Below are positions 32,701 to 43,795 of a stretch of DNA of 64,000 nucleotides, piece after piece. How positions within the stretch are numbered: position 1 is the first letter of the stretch; every line of letters starts with the position of its first letter. The notes beneath the pieces are model-generated. The model saw only the letters and a list, made by a program, of their open reading frames with translations. It searched no databases and was not told the DNA's origin. The translations under genes and the position numbers were made by a program. This DNA comes from Adenophora triphylla var. japonica (lineage: Eukaryota; Streptophyta; Magnoliopsida; Asterales; Campanulaceae), in assembly GCA_022495995.1 (NCBI GenBank), contig JAFEMH010000532.1, positions 186,001-250,000 on the forward strand, written 5' to 3'.

Positions 32701-33660
32701 TAACACCGGAATGTCGTTGTGTCGGTCCCCTCGGTGGTGACGTTGTCGCCGTAAACGTGGTTAGCTCGTTGCCTTGCATGAACTTGAGGCAGGCGATGAA
32801 GGGTGGATGCCACGCCATTGATTTGATGCGGCCGGGGACGCCCCAGATGGGTTTGTGAAAGTGATTGGAATGTCCAACACTTGGAATTCGGTGGGAATCA
32901 TTCGCTTGCCGAACCAAATATTAAGAGTAGCAACCCTCGAGAACAAGACGGGAAGTAGAGTCATAGGCCTTGGCCAGTGGGATCGAAGGCTTCAGATCTG
33001 TGGGCTTCGATGTCAAGCAAGTCCATCATCTTGGCGGAGCAAGACATTCATTCGGAACCTCTCTGTCTACCAACACGCGGAAGGCGATGTTCATCCACTG
33101 GCTGTGATGTAGAGTGGCTCATTGTGATCGGCCCCAAATTTTGGAAGGTCTAAATTTGTGAAGGTGATAATGTTGCCATAGTGGATGTTGCCGATCATCC
33201 GAATGACTTCTGCCTGGGGTTGCGTCCACGGGGACCATGGTACGGGCCGGGCTTTCCTCTAGCTTGAGCTTGTGAGGATATAAAGAGGTGAGCGAGAGAC
33301 CAAAGGGAAATGTTTGCACGAGTCCCGTTTGAGCCGAGTGAGGATCGGGTCCTCTTCATGGAACTTGCGTCTTCTATGCATCAGGTTGCGATTACGCTCC
33401 GTCGGCTTTTTGGTGGCCTTAGGTGGTAATGCATGGATTTTTGTCCCGATCGGGTTAGAACGCCGACATCGGGTTTGGTCCCTTCGAACAGGCCGCTCTG
33501 AGTTGAGCCATAGTTAGAGGAGGATTCCTCGTAGCATAGGGCCATATGTCTTCCCTCAACTCATTGACCGTAGATGTATTCCCTGAGCTTCGGCATCTGA
33601 CGGATTCTCGTCCCAGGGATACCGGCTTAGGTGCCTTCGCGGGGAGGTAGTTTACGAATT
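32701..33660 (-). pseudogene. Protease module 2 (A-type), element B
   Basis: DPILTRLKRDS and SPLYPHKLKLEES at about 33340-33250 match the Gag-protease junction of element A (DPILTQLKRTQ, SSYPHKFKSEEA). The protease continues with MMDLLDIEAH-like sequence near 33020, then FGKRMIPTEFQVLDIPITF (about 32900) and LKFMQGNELTT. The active-site Asp region near 33060-33090 is garbled by indels. This is a second protease module within one element: see 36171-36620 for the first. Confidence 0.6.
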
Positions 33661-33689
33661 GCCGCGGCTGTTCGAACGTCGCCGCACAA

Positions 33690-35440
33690 TCAAAGGGTTA
33701 CCTCGAACTCGAACTGTGCATTTCTGACCCTCCAGGGGAGGTTGGAGAGTTCTCGGCTCAAGTGAACGGTCTCCTTGATCTCTTCACGGTATATCACGTT
33801 CCTTTCCTTCTTGTTAAGCATACTCAAGGCATTCTGGAGTTGGGTTTGGCGATATTCATGGTTTGTCAGTTTTCCTCCACTCTTGACCCAGATCAACTTC
33901 CTTGCAGCGGAGCCTGCGTCGAGAGTTAGTGCCTGCGTTTCGTCCCATGTGAGAATAGCCAATGCTTCTTTGAACTGCGTGCGACAGTCTAGGTAAACTT
34001 CCATCGGGCAGAGTTTTCTCCTCTGTTTTATCTGAGTGGCGGATATGTCAGAAGGTGAGTACACGGCTTCCCGAACATCTGCCCATGTGACTGGTTGCTG
34101 TCCCAGTTGATCGTTTCTGTAAACGAATGTCGCGGTCTGTGGAATTTCCCTGAGTAGTTGCTCGAGACGAATCTCCATCCTCCTCTTGTTTTTAAATAGA
34201 CCTTCCTCTCTAAGTTGGCCTTTCAATTTGAGTGCATAAATGATCCGTTCCCATCCTCCCAGGACCCTTGGGAGTCCGGTTTTGTTGACTTCATGCCCGG
34301 CTTGGAAGAGAATGGCTTCATCGTCTTCGTCGTCGCTTTCACAGAGAACTTGCTTTCCCCGGGGAGGTAAGCGCTGGGATTCATTCTGCTGTGTCGTTCC
34401 ATCTCCTAGGTCATCGGGACCGTTGACCACCCTCGTGTGGCAGAGGGGGTTGGATGAGAACAGACGGTAGTCGAGGAAGTTGCCGTGAGCAAAACCCCTG
34501 AGGTCGAACTGGTCTAGAGTGGCCTCTAGCTTTCTGTCTGAAGCTGCCTGTGACACTCTAAGAGCTCGGTCCTTGTCGGTCTTTTGAGCTTGGTTTTCGT
34601 CCTAGAGATGGCTTTCTTGAGCGACTAGTTCCATGAGGGCTTTCCTTGCGAGAGCTAAACAGTCTCCGTAGGTGAGCGCCGTCGGACTAGTGTCCAGAAC
34701 CGTGATCACATTCAAATCGCCGAATGGCGGAAACACTTGGATTATGTTGACGAAGGAAGTCGGACTGGGACATTCCATGCGGCCTTCCTTGATCTCGATT
34801 ACCAAGAAATTTGCCCATATCTGCTTGATTGACCCCACGGGGTGTTGAATTTGCAATGTTGACGCCTCGTGATCTCGCTCGATCGCCAAGTCTATCGTAG
34901 CTAGCGCCTATCGGGAGGATGTCTCGAATCCGAGGCCGTGACGACCGGGAGCAGACCGAACCGGAGCATGTTGATGCCGAGGTGGTCGTTTCCAACGTCG
35001 GAAGCCGACTCGCCTTGCGGGAAGACCTATACGCATGTTTTCGGTGGCCGCCGAAGCGTTCCCGAGGTTGATCTCGACTCGTGACAGTAAGGAGCTTGGT
35101 CTCCTTCAGCGTTGCTCCTTGTCTTGGCGGCGCTTGAGGGTATAAGCTTGGACTCGACGGCACGGGCCGGCTGCCGCCGGGCCGGTACTCGGAAGTAATG
35201 ATGAGCTCGAGCTCGCTGCCGTGGCCTCGTTTACTATGAGCGGCGGTCGAGGGTGACTTTGGCATTGCAGAATCTGACGATAAGGACCGAATTCTTGGCA
35301 TCATCAGGATACCTGGAATAGATGATGTTGACGAAGTCATCGTCGGCCACTTGATCAGAGGGATTCTTTGTCATGTGAACCAGTTGCTTCCAATTGTCGG
35401 ATAGCCGCTTGTACTGAACGTTGAGCTTGACAATTTCCAT
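33690..35440 (-). pseudogene. Unrecognised gene X inserted in pol of element B
   Basis: I do not recognise this protein. From an ATG at 35440 it reads MEIVKLNVQYKRLSDNWKQL and VNIIYSRYPDDAKNSVLIVR to 35234, then frames change until about 34890. From there one frame runs to the stop at 33690-33692 with a single in-frame TAG (34602-34604, where CAG is likely). Visible parts are IKQIWANFLVIEIKEGRMEC, SPTSFVNIIQVFPPFGDLNV, an acidic ESDDEDDEA, LKLKGQLREEGLFKNKRRME, and a C-terminal half rich in charged residues (MLNKKERNVIYREEIKE). No zinc finger, membrane segment or enzyme motif is seen. It is far better preserved than the flanking pol. Element C lacks it at the matching place, where homology of B and C stops near 35450. 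Confidence 0.45.
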
Positions 35441-36620
35441 GGTATTGGAGCCTTGGTCATAGTGTGACCCGATCGTAACGGGTGCCGTCCTCAAACCGAG
35501 CATGTGAATGCAGAGGTCCGCCCGCTGGTCCCGCCGCATCCTCGACTCCGAAGAGTCCTGATTCGTCGTCATCTGACGGCTCAACCCAAACATAGGGACG
35601 TATCGCGTCCGGGTGCGTTGCTGGAGCTGCTAGAAAAACATCATGCCCTTCATTGGAGAAGAGGGGTGCAGCGGGTAGTTCCTCGTGGAGGACATCCCAT
35701 ACGACTTTCATGCATTCAAAATGAGAATGACGGTGCTTGTTGACCTTTATCACGAAGATCTCTTCACCGCGGGGCCGTAGAGTTGGTTTGAAGAATGCCG
35801 ACGAATCTCCGATTGGAGACGGGGGTTTATGTGCCCGCATCATGGCGATGTTCGTGGTTTCTTTCCAATCCGCTCCAAATGTTGGAAATGACAAGCTTGA
35901 ACTTGATGTATCGGACCGCTCTGTGGTCTCGCCTACTCGAGTACGTTTACATAGTTAGCATCTCCGGACTACGAGGGATTCTCGATGAGATTTGCCCCGG
36001 TAGTCCCTTGGCTGATTCGAAGGAGGTAACCCCGGTGCTCGGGTGCGGGCACGCTTGGCTCTTTGTCTCGGCTTCGTTTCCTATGAGGAAACCGTCCCCT
36101 CGGATGACTTCAAGATCTCCCCGCCTAAGAATGAACTTAACGCACCGATGGAGAGTGGAAGCTATGGCTTTCATGTGATGCAGCCCAAGGGCGTCCTAAT
36201 AGAGCCGTGAATTCGGGATGGAATGTCCATCACGTGGAATTTTGCCGGCACCATTTGGGTTTCGAACCAGTAGTCTCCAGAGTCACCGTCCCTGTGGATG
36301 GGACGAGACGTGCCGTCGTAGGCCTTGATAGTCCGAGCCGACGGAATCGGGTGGCTTTCGTTGATGCGGAGGGCTCGCATCATGCCGAGAGGGAGAACAT
36401 TAACACTGACCCGTTGTCTACCAATACTCTGTGGAGTGTTATGGTGTTGAGCTTGAGAGTGATGTACAGAGCTTCGTTGTGCCCCGAGGCATCTCTCGGC
36501 AAGTCTTCGTCACGTAAAGTGATCATACCGCCATACGCCGGGAATCGTAGATCCGATCTCTATCCGGAGAAGGAGAGTCATCCACCATCCGTTTCCTGTC
36601 TTCCTCTTGCGAGGTAAAGC
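35441..36620 (-). pseudogene. Protease module 1 (C-type) and its linker, element B
   Basis: PLGMMRALRINESHPIPSAR and DGTSRPIHRDGDS (36400-36290), then FHVMDIPSR and IASTLHRCVKFILRRGDLEV, match the protease of element C almost residue for residue. The linker follows with MRAHKPPSPIGDSSAFFKPT, GHDVFLAAPATHPDAIRPYV and EPSDDDESGLFG, again as in C (56600-56960). So B carries C-type and A-type protease modules with gene X between them. Confidence 0.65.
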
Positions 36621-39010
36621 CTTTCACTGGAGCCTCGGGATTGTGTTGAGGCCGCTTTGTGGCGGTTTCCGCCCTTGGTTAGCACGTTGATCGAGTGCGA
36701 GTGCCAAGCCGACTTTGATCTTCCTTTGCCTGGTCCGAGCTCTAAGCCGGACAAGTTGAATCTTGGCCGATCCCGCTGGGGTTATGCTTCGACCGGGCAT
36801 TAAGATTACCAAGATCCGAAGTATTTCGGTGTCCCAAGGTCTCGAGCTCTATTGTCGCCAGGACTTTTCGGCTTTCCCACCCCCGCTTGCTCTAAAGCCG
36901 CATGGCCTCGGAGGAAGAGAGGACTGGCCGGAGTACAAGACGTAGTAGCTCGAACCTCCCTAAGGCTCTCCGAGTGTACCCACACCGGTATCTCCAACTT
37001 CGTATCTTTCTCTCGCCTGCCGTTGAGAGGACTTCTTCTTCTATTTTCGCGGAGGATTGCTCCCACCGTATCTTGGGACTCGTATTCCGTGCAAAGTGAG
37101 CGGGCCACAAACATCGTAGCCGATGTGGACATTTGATGAGGACCCGACCGGAAGAGGCAGAAACCGGTTCTGTGGCAATCTTCTTGGGCACCCACTCAAT
37201 GGAATTCACGCCGTTATTGTTCGGAAAAGGGTTTCCGATCGTATTGGCCCACTGGGGCGCTCCAATTTGCCTTCTTCTATCAAGTTCTGGATCTCGTATC
37301 GTAACCCCACGCAGCTTGTCGGTGGTATGGCCGTGATACTAATGGAAGGCACAGCATTTGCTCTTGTCGGGCGTTGACTACGGGATTCTTGGGTTTGTAA
37401 TTGGCAACGGGTTTAAGGAGACCTTCCTTGATTAACCCTTCCAAAGATTCTTGCTCAGTGGCATATCCAACTTGTCGAAGTGCATGGTAGACTACTTCGA
37501 GGTGGAGTTGTTGCTTTGCGGACCGGGTTTCGTGCCCGACTCGCTCGTCCCCATGGATGTAGTTGATGTGACGTATCTTTCCCTTTCGTCTGGGGCCGGT
37601 GCAAGATTGAATGCAACCGCCGAGCGGTATCTCGTATGGCCGTGCAAAGAGCCAACTTCTCCTTGAGATCCTTCTCGAACCGTGAGCCGGCATTTACCAT
37701 GGCCCGAGATCTCGGGAAGAAATGGTGACTCGATGAGAGTTCTCGATGGACGGTCTTAAGCAGACTTGAAGATCCGCATCTGCTCATCCTTGGAGAGGGG
37801 CTCCATGATCTCTGGGAGAGTTTCCACTCCACCTTTTGTAGAATTCTCCAACGCTTTCGTCCGCTTCGCTCGTTGGTGATTAAGTCATCACGACTTGTTT
37901 CCCACTCTAAGTTGGATCGGTACCGTTCCAGGAAGATGTTACTAATCCGATCCTGTGTGTGGCGATCCGCAGCTTGACCCTCGAAACCATCGTAACGCTG
38001 AACTCTTGAGCGTATGCTGGAAGTGGTCGGCCATTTACTGGAGGGTTGCTCCTTTCGCTCTTATTCCGAGAACGTAGGTGTCGACGTGCGTTTGAGGACA
38101 TTCGGTTCCGTCGAATCGGTCCATCTCCGGCATTCGAACTTGGCAGGAGAGGCGTGACCATTCCTGATCCGTGGACTCGAGCGTTTCCCGCTGAGCCGCT
38201 CATGGTGGCTTTCTGTGTCTTTCATCCGTTCGACCATCCAGCTAAGGTTGGATCCATTGGTGGACCGTGAGGCTCGGCGCCGGTGCTACCACGTGAGCGA
38301 TAGTGATTGGAGGTGGAAGGCTTGATATATGTGGATATACGGGGCCTTTTCTCGAATCAGACGGGGTTTGTCCCCGGTGTTTTGGGATTCGGGTATAGGC
38401 AACGGTGAACCCGAGAGGGTATTGAAGGATATTTGCATCTGTTCGAGATGGTCCAGGTGCGCCGGTGGTATTGAGTGATAGGACTAGCACCGGCCCGGCC
38501 AAATATGACAGGTTGCCCCGAGAGGTGGCAATGTGAAGCCTAGGTCGGCCGTTTCCTTGGTTAGAAGTCATCCCGTAAGTTGGCGGGGGAGGAACCCGGT
38601 TGAAGGTTTGGTGAACTGTTTCGGGGAATCGTCATCCTCGACTGTGACGAAAGTACCGTCTCGATCGGGGATAGCCGCTATACCACGCTCATTCGAAGCC
38701 GTACCACGAAATTCTCGCCGATCTTCTTTCGCCTTTTGTGAACCTCACAAGCCCTGATGGCTTCTTCCAAAGTCATATCCGTTGCCTGGCGAGGGTCCTT
38801 CCCCGTCACGATTTCTCGAGATAGACATGTCGGAAATTCCGCCGAGGGAACCGAGGGAACCGAAGAACCGTCTCGACGCCGCCGTAACGGTGATCCCGGC
38901 AAGGCGCCGACCCGGAAATCTGAACCACTTTCTCGCCGCCGGCAGGGAACGAAAGGAAGGGTTTAGGCTTCGGAAAGGGAGGATTTGGATCAAGGTTTCG
39001 GGCTTGTGCA
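36621..39010 (-). pseudogene. Gag, element B
   Basis: The core capsid domain is at about 38130-37900 on the minus strand: MDRFDGTECPQTHVDTYV, then MADHFQHTLKSSALRWF and NLEWETSRDDL-like sequence. It is parallel to the Gag of A (MNFDGTACPKTHVDTYV). The nucleocapsid-like end is near 37430-37280 (LIKEGLLKPVANYKPKNPVV followed by a CAFHQYHGH-like finger). Everything is frame-broken. The upstream limit is uncertain; an ATG-rich area at 38900-39010 aligns with the Gag start region of C (54539). Confidence 0.6.
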
Positions 39011-40126
39011 ATGTGCAGTTACCGATTAATGTTTACTTAAAGCGCGTTTTCTCAGAGTCCTAATCGGTTGAAAAAGAGCGGGTCTTCTTTTTCGCAACTA
39101 ATCCTAGAGCTCTAATCAGTGGATCTCGTCACTATGCTTATAAGCCCCTCGTTTCCATTGTAGATCATCTTTCTCGGGACGGACTATCCCGAGCGAGGTC
39201 CTATAAGGCAAGCGAGTTCCACCGACAAAGGAAAAAGTGAACTTAAGGCTAGCTGATCACGCAAACTTTTAACGTATGTGACGCACGGACCACAGTCGAA
39301 GTCAACGTCCTTAAGTTAAGGCGCGGATCATGCCAAAATTTCGGCATGACCTTTCCTGACTCGCTTGCGCGAGGGACCTTAGCTTTTGGCGTTGGCCAAG
39401 TTGTGGCTGGCACGGTAGATACGTTGAGGGTTTGGTGACACGGCGTCACATTGAACCTTCGGGTATATTTTTCGGCAGAGCTCCGCGTCAACGTCAAGGC
39501 TGAAGAGCTCGAGACTTCGGGTCGGGAACGACCTTCGGTCTCAAACTCTCGAGCTTGACTCGAGGCGGGGCCCGGCGTAAAAAACATACACTTAGGCTTT
39601 ATGACACGAGCTAAGCCAAAACCAACCGGGGTCTTAGACAAAGTGTGACACAAAGAGTGCATGGCTTACACGGGCTAGGATGGGATGTTTGGGACGACCC
39701 CGTGCGCCCTCGAAAGGCATCTGGCAGGCCAATCGAGGTGCAATTGATAAGGCCATCCCGGGTTACGGGTTGTAGTGTGCAGTGTACCGAGGCAGCAAGT
39801 GCACGTGAAGTGCGGTGTTCCGAGGCAGCAAGTGCGCGTAGTGTGCGGTCACTAAAATTCCTTTTTTCTGAGTAAAACAGAGATTTTTCAGAATGTGTCT
39901 TAAAGCATTATGATTCGCAGTTCAAAAGACAGCAATGAAAATCAAACATGAATGGGGATGCACAACATGGTATGATTTTGAAAAGTTGACAATGTAATGC
40001 CTTTGAAAAAAAAAACCGTTCGAGGTTTAAAGGAACACAAACACGAAAACAAGGAAGGGTAAATGAAAGTTTGACCCACGGAAGGCTTTTTAGAAAACAA
40101 CGGTAGTTTTGAAAAAAGTATCACTA
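39011..40126 (-). other. Element B 5' leader
   Basis: The stretch 39100-39850 aligns, inverted, with the leader of C (53700-54500), including the box CCGGTTGGTTTT near 39624. No protein-like frame. A G-rich direct repeat (CCGAGGCAGCAAGTGC) lies at 39787-39837. Confidence 0.6.
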
Positions 40127-40144
40127 TCCCCAGCAGAGTCGCCA
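40127..40144 (-). other. Primer-binding site, element B
   Basis: The minus strand reads TGGCGACTCTGCTGGGGA, identical to element A, two bases inside the LTR. Confidence 0.9.
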
Positions 40145-40146
40145 AC

Positions 40147-42207
40147 TGAAATTACCCGGACCTTTCGCGCGCGGGGCGCGGAAAGGTCGATTGTCTTTCG
40201 CGGGGGGTTGGTGTCTGAGACCTTGCTTCATGGGAAGGAAAATGAGGAGTCGCCACGCGGTTTTTTGTATTTTGAGCCCAAACGTTGAGAAACGGCTATT
40301 GTGAAAATGGTGTCGTTTTTATTGGTAGCAAAAACTTAGAAAAAGGCTTTGAAAACAGGGGATCATTTTTATTGGTAGCAAAAATGAGTAAAAAAGCTTT
40401 GAAAACAGGGGATCATTTTTATTGGTAGCAAAAACGAGTAAAAAGCTTTGAGTACCAGAGATTGTTAGGTTCGGAGGTCACGTTACGTTTCGGGAAGAGT
40501 ATCACGAGATCACCCGAAACGCCTCGTATGACGAGTCTTTCTACCTTTCTCAAAAATGTGTGGGGGTGTGTGTGTGTGTGTGTTTTGAAATGGGGGCTTG
40601 AATGACAAGCTTAATCTTGGTTTGAATGTCAAACGTTGATTAGGTGACTTTGTTTGAAAAGACGAGCGTTTGAATGACAAACGTCGGTTTTGAGTTTGAA
40701 ATGAGCGTTTGCGTGGCAAACGTCGATTTTGATCTTTTGAAAGAGAGTTCGAAGGGCGAACTCCGGTTTTGAACCGGGCGAGTCATTGTTAATGATTTTT
40801 ACGGGAAAAACGCGTATTAAATGATTTTATGTGTCAAATGGCGGCTTTTAGTTTGAAGATGAGCGTTTGGAGGCCAAACGTCATTTCGCGCATTTTGAAA
40901 GAGAGTTCGAAGGACGAACTCCGGTTTTGAACCGGGCATTACATTGTTAACGATTTTTACGGGAAAAACGCGTATTAAATGATATGCAATCAACGAATCG
41001 GGTTGCGACTCGCTCTTTGAAAAGTAAATACTATCACGATCCAAACGGGTCGGACTTTGTAAATGACAGTATTTAAAGCAGTATCAACAAAATCAAACGA
41101 TCCGGAATTGTAAATGACGATCAACGAGCCAAAACGGCTCGGAATTGTAAATGACGATCAACGAGCCAAAACGGCTCGGAATTGTAAATGACAGAAAGTA
41201 AGTGACGATCGACGGATCGATCGATCCGGAATGGTAAATGACATAAAAAGTAAACGGAACGGGGTCGGAACGCCGTTTTAACCCGTGATTACTTCTCTTA
41301 CGGGAAGAGAAGAGGATCGAGGGGCTAAAACGTATCGGACCCCGTTAGACGGAGGCGTCTACATTTCAATAACGTTGTTCGAAACGGTTGTAGCGACTGG
41401 CACGTAAATCGAGATGAAATGAGAGATTTAGAGAGAGGGAGTTATACCTATGGCTAGGGTCGACTCCTTTGGCTCGGGGGTGTGTACGGGATACGGAAAC
41501 TAGTTTGAAACGGTGTTTCAGAGTGGTGAGGGGCCTATTTGATCGAAATACGGAAGTTTCACGCGAATCGAGACAAACGGGAGCTCGGAAGGGGTGAAAA
41601 TCAGTTTGGGCCGTGGAGTATGTGATTTTTTGGAGTAAAATCTCCTTTCTTTTGGCTTTGACAGCAACCTCTATTTATAGGTGAAAAATGCAGTAAGAGT
41701 CCAGACGGACTTAGACTGTTTTCCAAGGTTTTGTGGTATTTTGGAATTTTGAGAGGCTTGCTGGCAATTTCAGAAAATTTGCACAGGGAGTCAGGCCGGA
41801 CTTTGACTGAAATCCAGGGGTATTTTGGTCTTTTCAGCTTGATTTGTGATTGAAGGGTGACGGGAGGGCTGTGGCATGGCTGCCACGTGTCCCATGACTC
41901 ACCAAAGGTATGGGAGTTCGTTCCCATGTCCCGGTTTTGTCCGTTTTTTAAAATAACAGTCCGGAAAATGTCTGAAACGCCCCCGAAAAGTGCCGGAAAG
42001 TGCGTTTTTTAGGGAAAGTTGTACTTTTACGTGCGATGACGTGTGTTAAGTACGTTTCGACGTCGGGAAGCACGGGGCAGTCTCAGGACGTCTCGTTGGC
42101 TTGGCAACGGGGAGTTTAACGAGTTTCGGTTAACCTGGAGCGGGCCAGTTAACAGATTTCGGTTAACTTTCTGACGGATTTTGACGATCCGGATTTGGGT
42201 ACTTACA
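40147..42207 (-). repeat. Element B 5' LTR (2061 bp)
   Basis: TGAAATTACCCGG to GTACTTACA on the plus strand; partner of 19245-21288. It contains a duplicated GATCATTTTTATTGGTAGCA (40351-40423), a CA/TG run near 40560-40585, GCGTTTG...CAAACG palindromes, an internal PBS-like GGAGTCGCCA (40246-40255) and the promoter described separately. Confidence 0.95.
41671..41815 (-). promoter_or_regulatory. LTR promoter of element B: TATA box and upstream palindromic motifs
   Basis: CTATAAATAG on the minus strand (41671-41680) is a strong TATA box. Upstream are AAGAGTCCAGACGGACTTAG (41695-41714) and GGGAGTCAGGCCGGACTTTG plus ACTGAAAT (41786-41812). Both are near-palindromes of the AGTCCGGCCGGACT type found before both PMD genes of this element. 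Confidence 0.55.
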
Positions 42208-43013
42208 AGCCCTTCCTCTTCTCAAACCAGAACTGCAGCAACTGCTTTGTCCCCCACAGATAGATATATGAACAAATTCTCTCCAGTGGTCGGGCTACTC
42301 AATAGAGGTGGAGTAGCGAGGTAATCCTTGAGTTGTTGGAACGACGAATGACATTCGGCCATCCACTCAAAAATTTTCGTCCCCCTCAAAGCCTTGAAGA
42401 AGGGGAGAGACCTTTCCGCCGACTTAGATATGAAACGACCTAGGGCTGCAACCCTTCCATTAAGTCGCTGCATCTCTTTGACACTAGTGGGCTCCTGCAT
42501 GTCGATTAGAGCCTTGATCTTCTCTCGGTTCGCCTCTATTCCTCGTTGTGACACCATAAACCCAAGAAATTTACCCGCTGCTACACCAAAGACACATTTG
42601 CTGGGATTGAGTTTCATGTCGTTTGCTCGCAGGTTGGTGAACGTTTCCTTTAGGTCGACCACATGACGTTTGGCCTTTGTTTTGATGACCATATCTTCGA
42701 TGTAGGCCTCCGTGTTTCGGCCAATCTGTGAAGCAAATACCTTGTTGATCATACGTTGATAGGTCGCTCCTGCGTTCTTTAACGCAAATGGCATCATAGT
42801 GTAGCAATAGATGCCTCCAGCTACTTGGAAAGCTGTCTTCACAATTTCATCCTCATGCATCTTGATTTGATGGTAGCCTGAATAGGCATCTAGGAAGCTG
42901 AGGGTAGAGTGGCCAGCAATGGAATCAACAAGTTTGTCGATTCTAGGAAGAGGATAGCTGTCTTTTGGGCAGGCAAGGTTGAGAGTGGTGAAGTCGACGC
43001 ACATTATTTCCAT
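42208..43013 (-). pseudogene. Reverse transcriptase, element D (truncated, altered active site)
   Basis: It begins in MCVDFTTLNLACPKDSYPLP and has LSFLDAYSGYHQIKM, YCYTMMPFALKNAGATYQRM and LNPSKCVFGV with GKFLGFMVSQRGIE. The catalytic YxDD reads YIED (AYIEDMVIK), a change of the first catalytic Asp to Glu. The RNase H begins FIYLSVGDKAVAAVLV, meets a TGA (Arg expected), and is cut after EEEG at 42208 by element B. A one-base shift near 43010 separates it from the upstream frame. Confidence 0.85.
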
Positions 43014-43708
43014 TTTCCATTTGACTTCTTCACCATGACCATATTGGCTAGCCAGGTTACATGAGTGGCCTCTTTAATTATACCTGCACTCAAAAGTTTT
43101 TGTACCTCAGTTTTTATGGCCTCTTCTTTGTCACGAGCGAAGCTTCTCAATTTCTGGGGTCTGGGCTTTATGGTCGGGTTGACCTCCAGCCTATGAACAG
43201 CGACCTCCTCCTTGATCCCCCTCATATCTTCTACTCGCCATGCAAAGACGTCATTGCTTTCTTTGAGTAGCTCGACAATCTCCATCCTTTCTTCAGGCGA
43301 CAGCTGCTTTCCAATCTGGATTTTCTGCTCGGGGTAGGAAGGATTTGTAATTACTGATTCCAGTTCATCCACAGCCTCTAACTCTGGACCATCTCTAAAT
43401 TGTAGGGTTTCAACGATGATCTCTCTAACCCTCTGTCTTTCTCTGGCCCCCAAGTGGGGAGCTTCCTCAGCAATCATCTCATCTAGCTTGTCTCCAATCT
43501 CACTGGTGGTGGCCCTCGAGTTATTGTCGATCTGGAGGCATAGCTTGCCTATGGAGACTTGGTCGACCATAACTGTATCCGGATCGACCATGGTGGTTTC
43601 AGAGTGACGTGTCGACTCAGTCATGATCTCGTCATGTGAGCGATAGGTCGACTCCTCCACAATGGTGATTGTAGATAGTCGAGTAGTTTTGGTGACTGAC
43701 TGAGACAA
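43004..43708 (-). CDS. Protease-RT linker and RT N-terminus, element D
   Basis: Polyprotein segment with KIQIGKQLSPEERMEIVELL, NDVFAWRVEDMRGI, KPRPQKLRSFARDKEEAIKT and WLANMVMVKKSNGKW. This is the usual lead-in to gypsy RT. It continues into the RT after a single frameshift at about 43010. The upstream part is acidic and probably flexible. Confidence 0.7.
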   Translation of the reverse strand: MSQSVTKTTRLSTITIVEESTYRSHDEIMTESTRHSETTMVDPDTVMVDQVSIGKLCLQIDNNSRATTSEIGDKLDEMIAEEAPHLGARERQRVREIIVETLQFRDGPELEAVDELESVITNPSYPEQKIQIGKQLSPEERMEIVELLKESNDVFAWRVEDMRGIKEEVAVHRLEVNPTIKPRPQKLRSFARDKEEAIKTEVQKLLSAGIIKEATHVTWLANMVMVKKSNGKWK

Positions 43709-43795
43709 CTTTAAGCATCCTTCTGTAGTCTCAATCTCTAGCTCCCTCTTCTTCCTTTCTCGAAGTACATGATCAAGGTATGCTCGAGTTGTGCC

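Larger units (their letters stand above)
19245..42207 (-). mobile_element. Element B: 23-kb Tat/Ogre-type LTR retrotransposon with two antisense PMD genes
   Basis: Two LTRs of about 2.05 kb (19245-21288 and 40147-42207) frame an 18.9-kb interior with a primer-binding site at the right and a purine-rich tract at the left. Coding order on the minus strand is gag, protease 1, an unrecognised gene, protease 2, G-patch segment, RT, RNase H, second RNase H, integrase. Two PMD genes lie on the plus strand. The flanks GTTAG (19240-19244) and AGCCC (42208-42212) do not form a target duplication, and the flanking elements differ, so the two ends may not derive from one insertion event. Coding regions are badly frameshifted. 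Confidence 0.9.
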
